Source: Lentzea cavernae (GTDB lineage Bacteria; Actinomycetota; Actinomycetes; Mycobacteriales; Pseudonocardiaceae). Taken from it: a stretch of DNA of 64,000 nucleotides. This document shows, piece after piece, positions 53,381 through 64,000 of the stretch (positions are counted from its first letter, which is position 1; each line of letters begins with the position of its first letter). The position numbers and the translations under genes are program-made. The notes under the pieces are model-generated. The model was not told the DNA's origin. It saw only the letters and a list, made by a program, of their open reading frames with translations, and did no database searches. The stretch spans positions 310,001 to 374,000 of the forward strand of contig NZ_BNAR01000005.1 of assembly GCF_014653695.1 (NCBI RefSeq), given 5' to 3'.

Positions 53381-54163
53381 TCACCGCGTCGAGGTCGTGT
53401 GGCCCAGGTCGGCGCTGATCCGTTCTGCGGCGTCGAGCAGCAGCGGCACGACCTCGCCGCGGACTTCCTCTGCGGATGACCGCCCCACGGATGTCGAGGA
53501 CGCGAGCGCGGCGACCACCTCGCCGGTGCGGTCGTGGACAGGTGCGGCCACCGAGAGCAGGCCGATCTCCAGTTCCTCCGCCACGATGGACCACCCGTCC
53601 GAACGGACCTGCCGCAGACGGGAGCGGAAGGCGTCGGCGTCGGTGACCGTGTACCTGGTCAGCGCGGGGAGGCCGGCCGCGAGGACGTCGTCGACCACGA
53701 CCTCCGGTGCCCAGGCCAGGAGCACCCGGCCCATCGAGGTCGCGAAGGCCGGGACGCGGGTGCCGACCGACACGTTGATGCTCATGATCCGTCGCACCGG
53801 TACGCGCGCAACGTAGACGACGTCCCGTCCGTCCAGAGCGGCGAGCGATGCCGACTCGCCGGTCTTCGCCGACAGTTCGAGCAGGTGCGGCTGCGCGATC
53901 TCGATCATCGCGTGCGACGCCGAGTAGTGCTGCCCGATGCTCAGCACCCGAGGCGTCAGCGTCCACCGCGTGCCTTCGTTGCGCACGTACCCGAGCCGTT
54001 GCAGCGTCAGGAGGATCCTGCGCACGGCAGGGCGTGACAAGCCGGTGGCCGCGGCGAGTTCGGCCAGGTTCGGGGTGGTTCGTTCCTCGTCGAACGCGAG
54101 CAGCACGGCGAACCCGCGCTCGATGCTCTGGATGAAGTCGCGCTCGTCCGGCCCGCTCGTCAT
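53381..54163 (-). CDS. IclR-family regulator of the catechol operon (PcaR/CatR-like)
   Basis: The 260-residue protein starts at ATG 54163 with GAAGGA upstream. The N-terminal helix-turn-helix reads FIQSIERGFAVLLAFDEE, then TPNLAELAAATGLSRPAVRR and ILLTLQRLGYV. The C-terminal effector domain has LSAKTGESASLAALDGRDVV and MGRVLLAW, as in IclR regulators of aromatic catabolism. It is divergent from the phenol/catechol operon, and a palindrome between them (54234-54250) is its likely binding site. Members of this group can activate or repress; which applies here is not evident. Confidence 0.88.
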   Translation of the reverse strand: MTSGPDERDFIQSIERGFAVLLAFDEERTTPNLAELAAATGLSRPAVRRILLTLQRLGYVRNEGTRWTLTPRVLSIGQHYSASHAMIEIAQPHLLELSAKTGESASLAALDGRDVVYVARVPVRRIMSINVSVGTRVPAFATSMGRVLLAWAPEVVVDDVLAAGLPALTRYTVTDADAFRSRLRQVRSDGWSIVAEELEIGLLSVAAPVHDRTGEVVAALASSTSVGRSSAEEVRGEVVPLLLDAAERISADLGHTTSTR

Positions 54164-54233
54164 CGCCCCATCCTTCCGCACCGCCGGCCGTTGACAGTTC
54201 CGCGACGTCGGTGCACCCTCATGTAACCGCAAA

Positions 54234-54260
54234 GCGTACAGACTGTACGCATAGCGTACA
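54234..54260. promoter_or_regulatory. Palindromic operator between IclR gene and phenol operon
   Basis: GCGTACA GAC TGTACGC (54234-54250) is a perfect inverted repeat with a 3-bp centre. A third half-site GCGTACA follows at 54254-54260, just before the AGGAGGAG ribosome site of the flavin reductase. Its position fits an IclR-type site. Confidence 0.7.
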
Positions 54261-54273
54261 GGAGGAGCGGGAG

Positions 54274-58338
<4,065 letters not shown>

Positions 58339-58341
58339 CCC

Positions 58342-58629
58342 GTGCTCTTCCACGTGCGGATGGACGTTTCCCTGCCCCACGACCTGGACCCGCAGCGACG
58401 TGCAGAGTTGGTGCGCGCCGAGAAGTACCGGGCGCTGGAGCTGCAGAAGATGGGCGTGTGGCTGCACTTGTGGCGCGTCGTCGGGCAGTACAGCAACATC
58501 AGCATCTTCGACGTGCCCACCCATGACGAGCTGCACGCGTTCCTGTCGTCGTTACCGCTGTGGGAGTTCATGCAGGTGCAGGTGACTCCGCTGGCAACGC
58601 ACCCTTCAAACCTCGCCGCCCAACCATGA
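58342..58629 (+). CDS. catC: Muconolactone delta-isomerase
   Basis: The 95-residue protein starts with GTG 58342, 3 nt after the catB stop and behind AGGAGG. It matches muconolactone isomerases along its length: FHVRMDVSLPHDLDPQRRAE, EKYRALELQKMGVWLHLWRV, VGQYSNISIFDVPTHDELHA, SSLPLWEFMQVQVTPLATHP. It converts muconolactone to 3-oxoadipate enol-lactone. The later genes of the beta-ketoadipate branch (enol-lactonase, transferase, thiolase) are not in the window, so they must lie elsewhere. Confidence 0.93.
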   Translation: MLFHVRMDVSLPHDLDPQRRAELVRAEKYRALELQKMGVWLHLWRVVGQYSNISIFDVPTHDELHAFLSSLPLWEFMQVQVTPLATHPSNLAAQP

Positions 58630-58708
58630 CGGTTGTTCACGAAGGCACGGCGTGGCTGCGTTCCTGGAGCCCCGGCGCCTCGCTTCCGTTGACCGGTAGG
58701 CCAATGTT

Positions 58709-60016
58709 TCAGTTGGCGGTGGAGCAGGTCACGGCCGGGCGAGCGGGTTCAGGACCGGCGGCGACGAACCCGAACGAGGTGGTTCTCCCGGCAGCGAGCA
58801 CGGCGTTGTGTCCGGCGTCGGTGACGGTCACCGCGGTCTCGTTCTGAGTCAGGGTGCCGTTCCACAGGTTGCCGATGGTGTGGCCCGCAGCCGGCTGCCA
58901 CGTGATGGTCCAGCCGGTCAGGCCGCCTGGGCTGGTGTTGCGCACGGTCACCTCGACCTGGTAGCCGCCCGGCCACGAGTTGCTCACCTCGTAACGGGCA
59001 TCGCAGGCGGTCGTGACCGTGGTCGTCACCGTGGTGGAGTTGGTCTGGGCGCTGCTGCTGGGCCGGTCGCCCTGTACGACGGTGCCGATCACAACACCGG
59101 CGGCGACCAGGACGGCCGCACCGGCGACCATCGCGATCACCCGGCGTGGCAGGTGGCGGCGGGCGAGCAGCATCCGCGTCCCGCTCTTCGGGGGCGCAGC
59201 GGGCAGCGGCAGTCCCTCCGCGACCGCCGCGAGCAGCTTGTGGGCCTCAGCCATCGTCGGACGCTGGGCCGCGTCACGATGCAGGAGGCGCAGGAGCACC
59301 TCGCCGAGCGGGCCTCCCAACCGTGGCGGCTCGAACTCCCCCCGAACCACGCGTTGCAGGAGCGCGTAGGGGTTGTCGTCCACACCGAACGGCGGCGTGC
59401 CCTCCAGCGCTGCGTAGAGGGTCGCGCCGAGGGAGAACACGTCCGAGGCGAACGTCGCCGCCTCGCCCGCCGCCACCTCCGGCGCCAGGAAGGCCGGCGT
59501 GCCGACGATCAAGCGGGCGTCGGTCACCGTGCCCTCGCCGACCGCGCGGGCGATGCCGAAGTCGGTGATCTTCGCGATGCCGTCCTCGGCCAGCAGGACG
59601 TTGAACGTCGAGACGTCCCGGTGCACGATGCCCTCTGCGTGCGCCGCCGCCAGTGCGGCGGCGACCTGCCTGCCCACGGCCGCGACCACGCCCGGCGACA
59701 GCACGCCCCGTTCGGCGATCAGCGCCGCAAGGCTGCGGGAGGGCAGGTATTCCAGCACCAGACAGGGCTTGCCGTCGTGCTCGACGACCTCGTGCACGCT
59801 GATCGCGTGCGGGTGCCGCAGCCGACCGGTGACCCGGCCCTCGCGCAGCATCTGCGCCACCGCGTCCGGGGACCGCCGGTCCGTGTTGAGCAGCTTGACC
59901 GCGACCACGCGGTCCAACTGCTCGTCGCGCGCCTGCCAGACCACCCCCATGGATCCTTGCCCGATCGACGACACCAGCCGGTACCGCCCGGCGATGACCT
60001 CACCCTCTTCTGGCAC
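58709..60016 (-). CDS. Membrane Ser/Thr protein kinase with extracellular CBM2-like domain
   Basis: The 435-residue protein starts with GTG 60016. Residues about 9-270 form the kinase: glycine loop SSIGQGSMGVVWQA, VAVKLL lysine, catalytic loop GIVHRDVSTFNVLL with Asp134, and ITDFGIAR. In the loop the usual Lys (HRDxKxxN) is replaced by Ser136, a change I recall from related actinobacterial kinases. A membrane helix follows (VIAMVAGAAVLVAAGVVIGT, about 293-313). A Thr/Ser linker then leads to a domain like family-2 carbohydrate-binding modules (YEVSNSWPGGYQVEVTVRNT, LTGWTITWQPAAGHTIGNLW). It probably senses a cell-wall or environmental polysaccharide. It converges on the catC end. Confidence 0.85.
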   Translation of the reverse strand: MPEEGEVIAGRYRLVSSIGQGSMGVVWQARDEQLDRVVAVKLLNTDRRSPDAVAQMLREGRVTGRLRHPHAISVHEVVEHDGKPCLVLEYLPSRSLAALIAERGVLSPGVVAAVGRQVAAALAAAHAEGIVHRDVSTFNVLLAEDGIAKITDFGIARAVGEGTVTDARLIVGTPAFLAPEVAAGEAATFASDVFSLGATLYAALEGTPPFGVDDNPYALLQRVVRGEFEPPRLGGPLGEVLLRLLHRDAAQRPTMAEAHKLLAAVAEGLPLPAAPPKSGTRMLLARRHLPRRVIAMVAGAAVLVAAGVVIGTVVQGDRPSSSAQTNSTTVTTTVTTACDARYEVSNSWPGGYQVEVTVRNTSPGGLTGWTITWQPAAGHTIGNLWNGTLTQNETAVTVTDAGHNAVLAAGRTTSFGFVAAGPEPARPAVTCSTAN

Positions 60017-60199
60017 ATGCCGACGCTACTTGGCTGAGCCGACCGTCGGCCACCTTCGACTTTGCGCGGGCTACAGCAGGGACACGATCACCCGAGCACG
60101 CTCCCGGCATGGGAGGGATGAGCTAGCACGCTGCGGTGATGACTTTTCGAGCGGCACGCGGTCGTGGTCGAGCTCGTTGAACACCTGTGCGTGCCGAAA

Positions 60200-60375
60200 C
60201 TGCATCCGTGCTGGTTGAGCGACGCGGTGGTGCTCGTGGATGACTCCCCCAAGACGGTCACGTCGTTCCACGGCGAGGCGTTCGATCTGATCGGGTTCAG
60301 GAGGCTGCGGCCGGGCCCTCAAGGGGTGCTGCGGCGGCGAGGGATCGGTGGGTGCGGTGCTCGTTGTAGTGCCAC
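60200..60375 (-). pseudogene. Transposase C-terminal remnant
   Basis: The minus strand reads RARPQPPEPDQIERLAVERR then DRLGGVIHEHHRVAQPAR, the tail of the same integrase-type family as 8740 and 20715. At 60139-60158 GATGACTTTTCGAGCGGCAC resembles the IS ends at 9475 and 34718. Confidence 0.65.
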
Positions 60376-60387
60376 ACGACCGCAGTC

Positions 60388-60427
60388 AAGTGGAAGAGAA
60401 GTTCCAAGTTGAATTCCTCTTCCACTT
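60388..60427. promoter_or_regulatory. 11-bp inverted repeat before the epoxide hydrolase gene
   Basis: AAGTGGAAGAG (60388-60398) and CTCTTCCACTT (60417-60427) are perfect complements with 18 bases between, ending 47 bp before the GTG start. It could be an operator or an RNA hairpin. Confidence 0.5.
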
Positions 60428-60474
60428 CTGCCTACGATCGTGCCGTCCCTCCCCCTGCCCCACGGAGCACCCCT

Positions 60475-61644
60475 GTGTCCTTCACGCCTGCCCACGACGC
60501 GGTGCAACCGTTCCCGATCTCCGTGCCCGACGCCGATCTGGTGGACTTGCGGAACCGCCTCGCCGCGACCCGGTGGCCGGACCGCGAGACCGTTCCCGAT
60601 GGCAGCCAGGGGCCGCAGCTGGACCGGATCAGAGACCTGTGCGACCACTGGGCGAGCGGGTACGACTGGCGGCGCGCCGAGCGGGACATCAACGGCCTCG
60701 GCTCGTTCCGCACGACGATCGACGGGATCGACATCCACTTCCTGCACGTCAGGTCCGCCGAGCCGCACGCGGTTCCCCTGTTGCTGTGCCACGGCTGGCC
60801 CGGCTCGATCCTCGAGTTCCGCCGCCTCGCGGGCCCGTTGACCGATCCGGTCGCACACGGAGGCAATGCCCGCGACGCGTTCCACTTGGTGATCCCCTCG
60901 ATGCCGGGCTTCGGTTTCTCCGGCAAGCCGACCTCGACCGGCTGGAACACCGCGCGCATCGCCCACGCATGGATCACCCTCGTGCGACGCCTGGGCTACG
61001 GCAGCTTCTTCGCCCAGGGAGGTGACTGGGGCGCCGCCGTCGTGGAGCAGATCACGCGCACAGCGCCCGAGTCGTGCCTGGGCGCGCACTTCAACCTGCC
61101 GCTGGTGTTCCCCACCGCGCGGGAACTGGACGAGGCGACCGAGGAAGAGCGCCGGATGATCGCTCGCGCCCAGCACTACCAGGACCGGCAGAGCGCGTAC
61201 GCCCGTGAGCAGGCGACGCGGCCGCAGACGATCGGGTACTCGCTCGCGGACTCACCGGCCGGGCTCGCCGCCTGGATCTACACGCTCTTCCAGGACGTCA
61301 CCGACAGCTGTGGCGATCCCGAAGCCGTCCTGGACCGCGACGAGATCCTCGACGACGTGATGCTCTACTGGCTGCCGAACGCCGCGGCGTCCTCCGCCCG
61401 GCTGTACTGGGAGGAGGACTTCGGGGGCGCCTCGCCGGCCGGGCGGCCGAACCCCGTCCCCGCCGGGTTCAGCATCTTCCCCGGCGAGGCCGTGCAGGCC
61501 TCCCGGCGGTGGATCGAACGTCGCTACGAGACGGTGCTGCACTACGCCCGGCTCGAACGCGGCGGTCACTTCGCCGCGCTCGAGCAACCGGACGTCCTCA
61601 CCGAAGAGATTCGGACGACCTTCCGGTCACTGCGGAGTTCCTGA
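60475..61644 (+). CDS. Epoxide hydrolase
   Basis: The 389-residue protein has the N-terminal epoxide hydrolase domain (FPISVPDADLVDLRNRLAAT, RWPDRETVPDGSQGP) and the alpha/beta core: oxyanion motif LLLCHGWPGSILEF, nucleophile Asp184 in FFAQGGDWGAAV, lid with YSLADSPAGLAAWIYTLFQD, and base His in ERGGHFAALEQPD. This is the microsomal-like epoxide hydrolase family. GTG 60475 has GGAG 8 nt upstream and gives the expected beginning. It stands alone; the large inverted repeat before it may regulate it. Confidence 0.9.
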   Translation: MSFTPAHDAVQPFPISVPDADLVDLRNRLAATRWPDRETVPDGSQGPQLDRIRDLCDHWASGYDWRRAERDINGLGSFRTTIDGIDIHFLHVRSAEPHAVPLLLCHGWPGSILEFRRLAGPLTDPVAHGGNARDAFHLVIPSMPGFGFSGKPTSTGWNTARIAHAWITLVRRLGYGSFFAQGGDWGAAVVEQITRTAPESCLGAHFNLPLVFPTARELDEATEEERRMIARAQHYQDRQSAYAREQATRPQTIGYSLADSPAGLAAWIYTLFQDVTDSCGDPEAVLDRDEILDDVMLYWLPNAAASSARLYWEEDFGGASPAGRPNPVPAGFSIFPGEAVQASRRWIERRYETVLHYARLERGGHFAALEQPDVLTEEIRTTFRSLRSS

Positions 61645-62266
61645 TCGTGAGGTGTCCACACAGGACATGACCGGCCCGCGTGCGGCCGATCAACTTCCGG
61701 CGCGGAGACGACTCAGGACCAGGCGGCCGCGCCTTCGCGGGACATGAGCCCGCACCCAGGGCCCTCGGTGGCGGCCTGGAAGCCGCTGTGGCCGTTCAGG
61801 TCGGTCGCGGTTCGTGGTGCGCACGACACCGATGACGTTGGTCTCGAACACCGCCACGGCGTCAATCCTGCACTCGCGGTCGAGGGATATCAGCTGCGGC
61901 AACTGACTCGTCGTCCGTCACGTCGATGGGACGTAACGTGCGCCGAGCGCGGCCGCGGCCTCTTCTCCCCTGCCGGTCGCGGGCTCCGATCAGGACGGTG
62001 TGGCCGAGCTCGGCGAGGCGCCGGGCGGTCTCGCGGCCCATGTTGGCCCCGGTGATGAAGGTGATCGTCGTGTGTCCGATGGTGATCCAGGCCAGGAACG
62101 CTTCGACGGCGGGAACGCAGTACCACCTTCGCGACAGGACAACCGGTGCTGCGGCAAGCAGGATGAACATCGTGACGACGGCACCCGCGAGCGGGCTCGG
62201 TGCGATGATCCGCGTCTGGCGCGACCGCCTGCCGTACGCGGCCGCAGGGTTGCGCACGGCCCACGA
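61645..62266. other. Intergenic stretch with SDR remnant
   Basis: A possible hairpin (CGGCC 61672 / GGCCG 61684) follows the epoxide hydrolase stop. The rest is the SDR remnant at 61690-62075 and a minus-strand hydrophobic frame (FILLAAAPVVLSRRW) fused upstream of it. No intact gene is seen. Confidence 0.5.
61690..62075 (-). pseudogene. Short-chain dehydrogenase remnant
   Basis: In one frame the minus strand reads TITFITGANMGRETARRLAE then LGHTVLIGARDRQ, the SDR cofactor site (TGANxGxE), and RPIDVTDDESVAAAD. In another, nearer 61840, it reads DAVAVFETNVIGVVRTTN. Both belong to one SDR protein, but the region between (NAG motif) and the YxxxK part are missing. Confidence 0.65.
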
Positions 62267-63151
62267 TCATCCCGTCTGCAGCGTGAACCTTGCCAGGTCG
62301 AACCGGCCGGCGGCCAGGTCGTCGCGTCGGATCAACCAGTACAGGCTGCCCACATCACCCCAGAGCATCTCCCTGGCGGGATCACTGCCGAACTGGGCGA
62401 GCAACACCCACTCGGCCGCTTCCGCGGCGAACCGCGGGTTCTGAAAGCCGCCGTCCAGCACCAGACTCGCGATCTCGCTCTCGGCGGCACCCTGAATCGG
62501 GTCGGAGTAGCCACCGACCTGATGACGCGGTCCTTCCCCGCCGGCCAGGTACACGACCTCGGTGAACACGTCCTCGCCCTCCGCTCCTTCGCCGACCTCG
62601 ACCTCCTCGGCGGCTTCGGCCAAGGACAGGCCGCTCTCCAACCGGACCTCGTGCAACAGAACGTGTTCACGGCTGGGCCCCGTGACCACGGGCTCCGCTG
62701 TGAGATCGGCGCTGGAGTAGCGGCGCAGCCCGGCCGGGGTCGGGCGCCCGCGCACCGCGGCACCCGCCGGAATGAAGATCACACGTGCGCCTTCCGGCTG
62801 GCCGCGGCGCGCCCCCTGGCCAAGGGGATCAGGACTCCCGTCCGGCGAGTAGCTGCCATCGAGGTAGAAGAACAACAAGCTCCCTGCCGACGGCAACGGA
62901 ACGTCCAGCGACTGCCGGGGCAGAGCAGCGCAGTCCACCGTGGCGATGTGGTTGAGCGGCCCGGCTTCGCACGCGGGCCACTCCATGTCGGTCGGCAGCG
63001 ACGGATCGCCACCCAGCTGACCTACTCGTACACCCGTGTCCGCTGTCCTGAACCGGACGGCGGGACGGAACAAGGCAATCCAGGCCGACGCGATGTCGTG
63101 CGGTAACTCCTGTCGAGCGATGACACCGAGCCGCTCGTTTTCGTTGATCAT
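62267..63151 (-). CDS. DUF1963 (YwqG-like) protein
   Basis: The 294-residue protein has the DUF1963 layout: RVGQLGGDPSLPTDMEWPAC, LNHIATVDCAALP, AGSLLFFYLDG, RVIFIPAGAAV, VGGYSDPIQGAAESEIASLV, WVLLAQFGSDPAREMLWGDV and GSLYWLIRRDDLAAGRFD. The L.GGxPxLP.....WP start, HIGGY-like VGGYSDPIQ, and LLQxDSD-like segments are diagnostic. Function is unknown. It starts at ATG 63151 and stands alone between decayed genes. Confidence 0.85.
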   Translation of the reverse strand: MINENERLGVIARQELPHDIASAWIALFRPAVRFRTADTGVRVGQLGGDPSLPTDMEWPACEAGPLNHIATVDCAALPRQSLDVPLPSAGSLLFFYLDGSYSPDGSPDPLGQGARRGQPEGARVIFIPAGAAVRGRPTPAGLRRYSSADLTAEPVVTGPSREHVLLHEVRLESGLSLAEAAEEVEVGEGAEGEDVFTEVVYLAGGEGPRHQVGGYSDPIQGAAESEIASLVLDGGFQNPRFAAEAAEWVLLAQFGSDPAREMLWGDVGSLYWLIRRDDLAAGRFDLARFTLQTG

Positions 63152-63660
63152 GCCCGCATCGTGTCATCCACCACCGACAAAAAATTGGCGGGAACCGAAG
63201 CGATGTCGGCCTGGAGACAAGGCCAAGGTTGCAATGCTCACCGCGCATCTGGCCCGACACGCATGCCGGTTTCCGGGATCTCCGCCGCCTCATGACAGGG
63301 GCTCGCCAAGTAGCCCGCGCTGCCCCGTCCGCAGTACTCCGCTCCACATCGGTCACCTGAACTCGATCGACGTAGGCGATGCCGGCTGCTGTCCGGTCAG
63401 CTTGGCGACGCTCATGGCCGTGCGGAGCGCCCACGCGCCCGTTGCCCCGCAGCGTCCTCGATGACCGCGCGGCAGGTGAACCTCGTGGAAGACATCTGCG
63501 TCGACCCGACGGCCGACGCGAAGCGGAGGTTCGAGGCAGGATTCCTTCGTTCAGCTTCAGCCATGTTTTCCCACGGGGATGAGCCCGATGCCCATGATGC
63601 CGGGCTTGCCGCCCGTGTCGACCACGGTCACGCCTCCGCTGAGCAGCGAACTGACCGACG
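63152..63660. other. Stretch without a recognisable gene
   Basis: Several short frames exist on both strands, for instance a minus-strand VVDTGGKPGIMGIGLIPVG near 63600, but none has a ribosome site or a family resemblance. I see only non-coding or decayed DNA. Confidence 0.5.
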
Positions 63661-64000
63661 ATCCTCGACTTCGACCTGAGCAAGTACTCCTTCGTCGAAG
63701 GACTCGACGCAGTCTCCACATTGGACTCCCGCCTCGACCTGATGGACATGTCACCGAGCAACTTCGAGCACCTGGTGCGACAGATCTTCGAAGCCCGGGG
63801 CGCGGAAGGCTGGACCACCGAACAGAGCAAGGACGACGGCGACGACGCGGTCATCGCCCGCAGGACCCCGCTCTTCGGAGGACTGAGCATCGTCCAGGCC
63901 AAGAGGTACAGCCGCGTCGTCGGCGTGAACCACGCCCGGGAACCCGCGGGAGCCATGGAGGAGAAGGCCGGCTGGGGCGTTCTCGTGAAACCTCCTGGTT
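63661..64000 (+). pseudogene. Mrr-like restriction endonuclease, N-terminally truncated (also cut by window end)
   Basis: The frame reads ILDFDLSKYSFVEGLDAVST, LDSRLDLMDMSPSNFEHLVR, QIFEARGAEGWTTEQSKDDG, DDAVIARRTPLFGGLSIVQA and KRYSRVVGVNHARE. This is the C-terminal nuclease domain of restriction-system proteins, with the D...QxK core (DDG/DDA and QAK). A TGA stop lies immediately before ILDFD, so the N-terminal part is gone. Near the right edge the frame seems to shift (VLVKPPG instead of VLVTTSW). It continues past the window. Confidence 0.65.

Larger units (their letters stand above)
60017..60474. other. Intergenic stretch with transposase tail and inverted repeat
   Basis: It holds an IS end at 60139, a transposase C-terminus at 60200-60375 and the inverted repeat 60388-60427. 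No gene is seen. Confidence 0.55.

Noticed and set aside
51639-53966. Minus-strand open frame of 775 codons opposite the dehydrogenase/SDR pair
   Set aside because: It is the antisense of conserved NAD-binding enzymes, with no motif of its own.
54191-54227. TTGACA at 54191 as -35 of the phenol operon promoter
   Set aside because: No acceptable -10 lies 16-19 bp downstream; the nearest TA-rich hexamer is about 25 bp away.

Overview
The window is high-GC DNA with GTG and TTG starts, dense ATGA/GTGA gene overlaps, AfsR/SARP-type regulators, CHAT and NB-ARC/NACHT signalling proteins and a Ser/Thr kinase with an extracellular sugar-binding-like domain. Together these point to a multicellular actinomycete, most likely of the Pseudonocardiaceae (Lentzea/Saccharothrix-like). 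That placement is inferred from gene content only. No rRNA, complete tRNA, replication origin or CRISPR array was seen.

Region 1 (1-8643) is a conflict-type gene island: SEFIR and TPR genes on the minus strand, divergent from a membrane NACHT NTPase, two CHAT proteases and a lipase-like hydrolase. The TPR protein and the first CHAT protein look like the two halves of one ordinary TPR-CHAT protein, separated by the NACHT gene and an inversion. Region 2 (8644-26415) is a scrap zone. It holds a tRNA-Leu 3' end (an attachment-site scar), an AbrB-like gene cut by an insertion sequence, many decayed transposases, a truncated serine recombinase, an intact AfsR-like regulator, small secreted proteins, a TrkA-type potassium regulator, a flavin oxidoreductase, a saccharopine-dehydrogenase-like reductase and several pseudogenes.

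Region 3 (26416-33338) is a compact peptide locus. A 60-residue precursor with an eight-cysteine C-terminal half is followed by a thioredoxin-like protein, an ABC exporter, MauE and an S26 signal peptidase, and is divergent from a SARP/NB-ARC/TPR regulator. The regulator's promoter carries 11-bp-spaced direct repeats placed exactly as SARP sites are. I read it as a disulfide-rich secreted peptide system. Region 4 (35668-45791) is a metabolic cluster with its own TetR regulator: RraA-like aldolase, aminotransferase, TetR, a 35-codon ORF, DUF3500, gamma-glutamyltransferase, DUF1275, MFS exporter, FAD monooxygenase and a SnoaL-like protein. A shared 14-bp operator-like motif marks its promoters.

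Region 5 (46425-49877) is one 1150-residue NB-ARC/TPR/CHAT protein whose N-terminus has a duplicated amyloid-like (RHIM/BASS-type) motif. Region 6 (50239-58629) holds an alpha/beta hydrolase, an alcohol dehydrogenase/SDR pair, and a phenol-to-muconolactone operon (two-component monooxygenase, catA, catB, catC) divergent from an IclR regulator over a palindromic operator. Region 7 (58709-64000) holds the kinase, an epoxide hydrolase preceded by a strong inverted repeat, an SDR remnant, a DUF1963 protein and a decayed restriction endonuclease.
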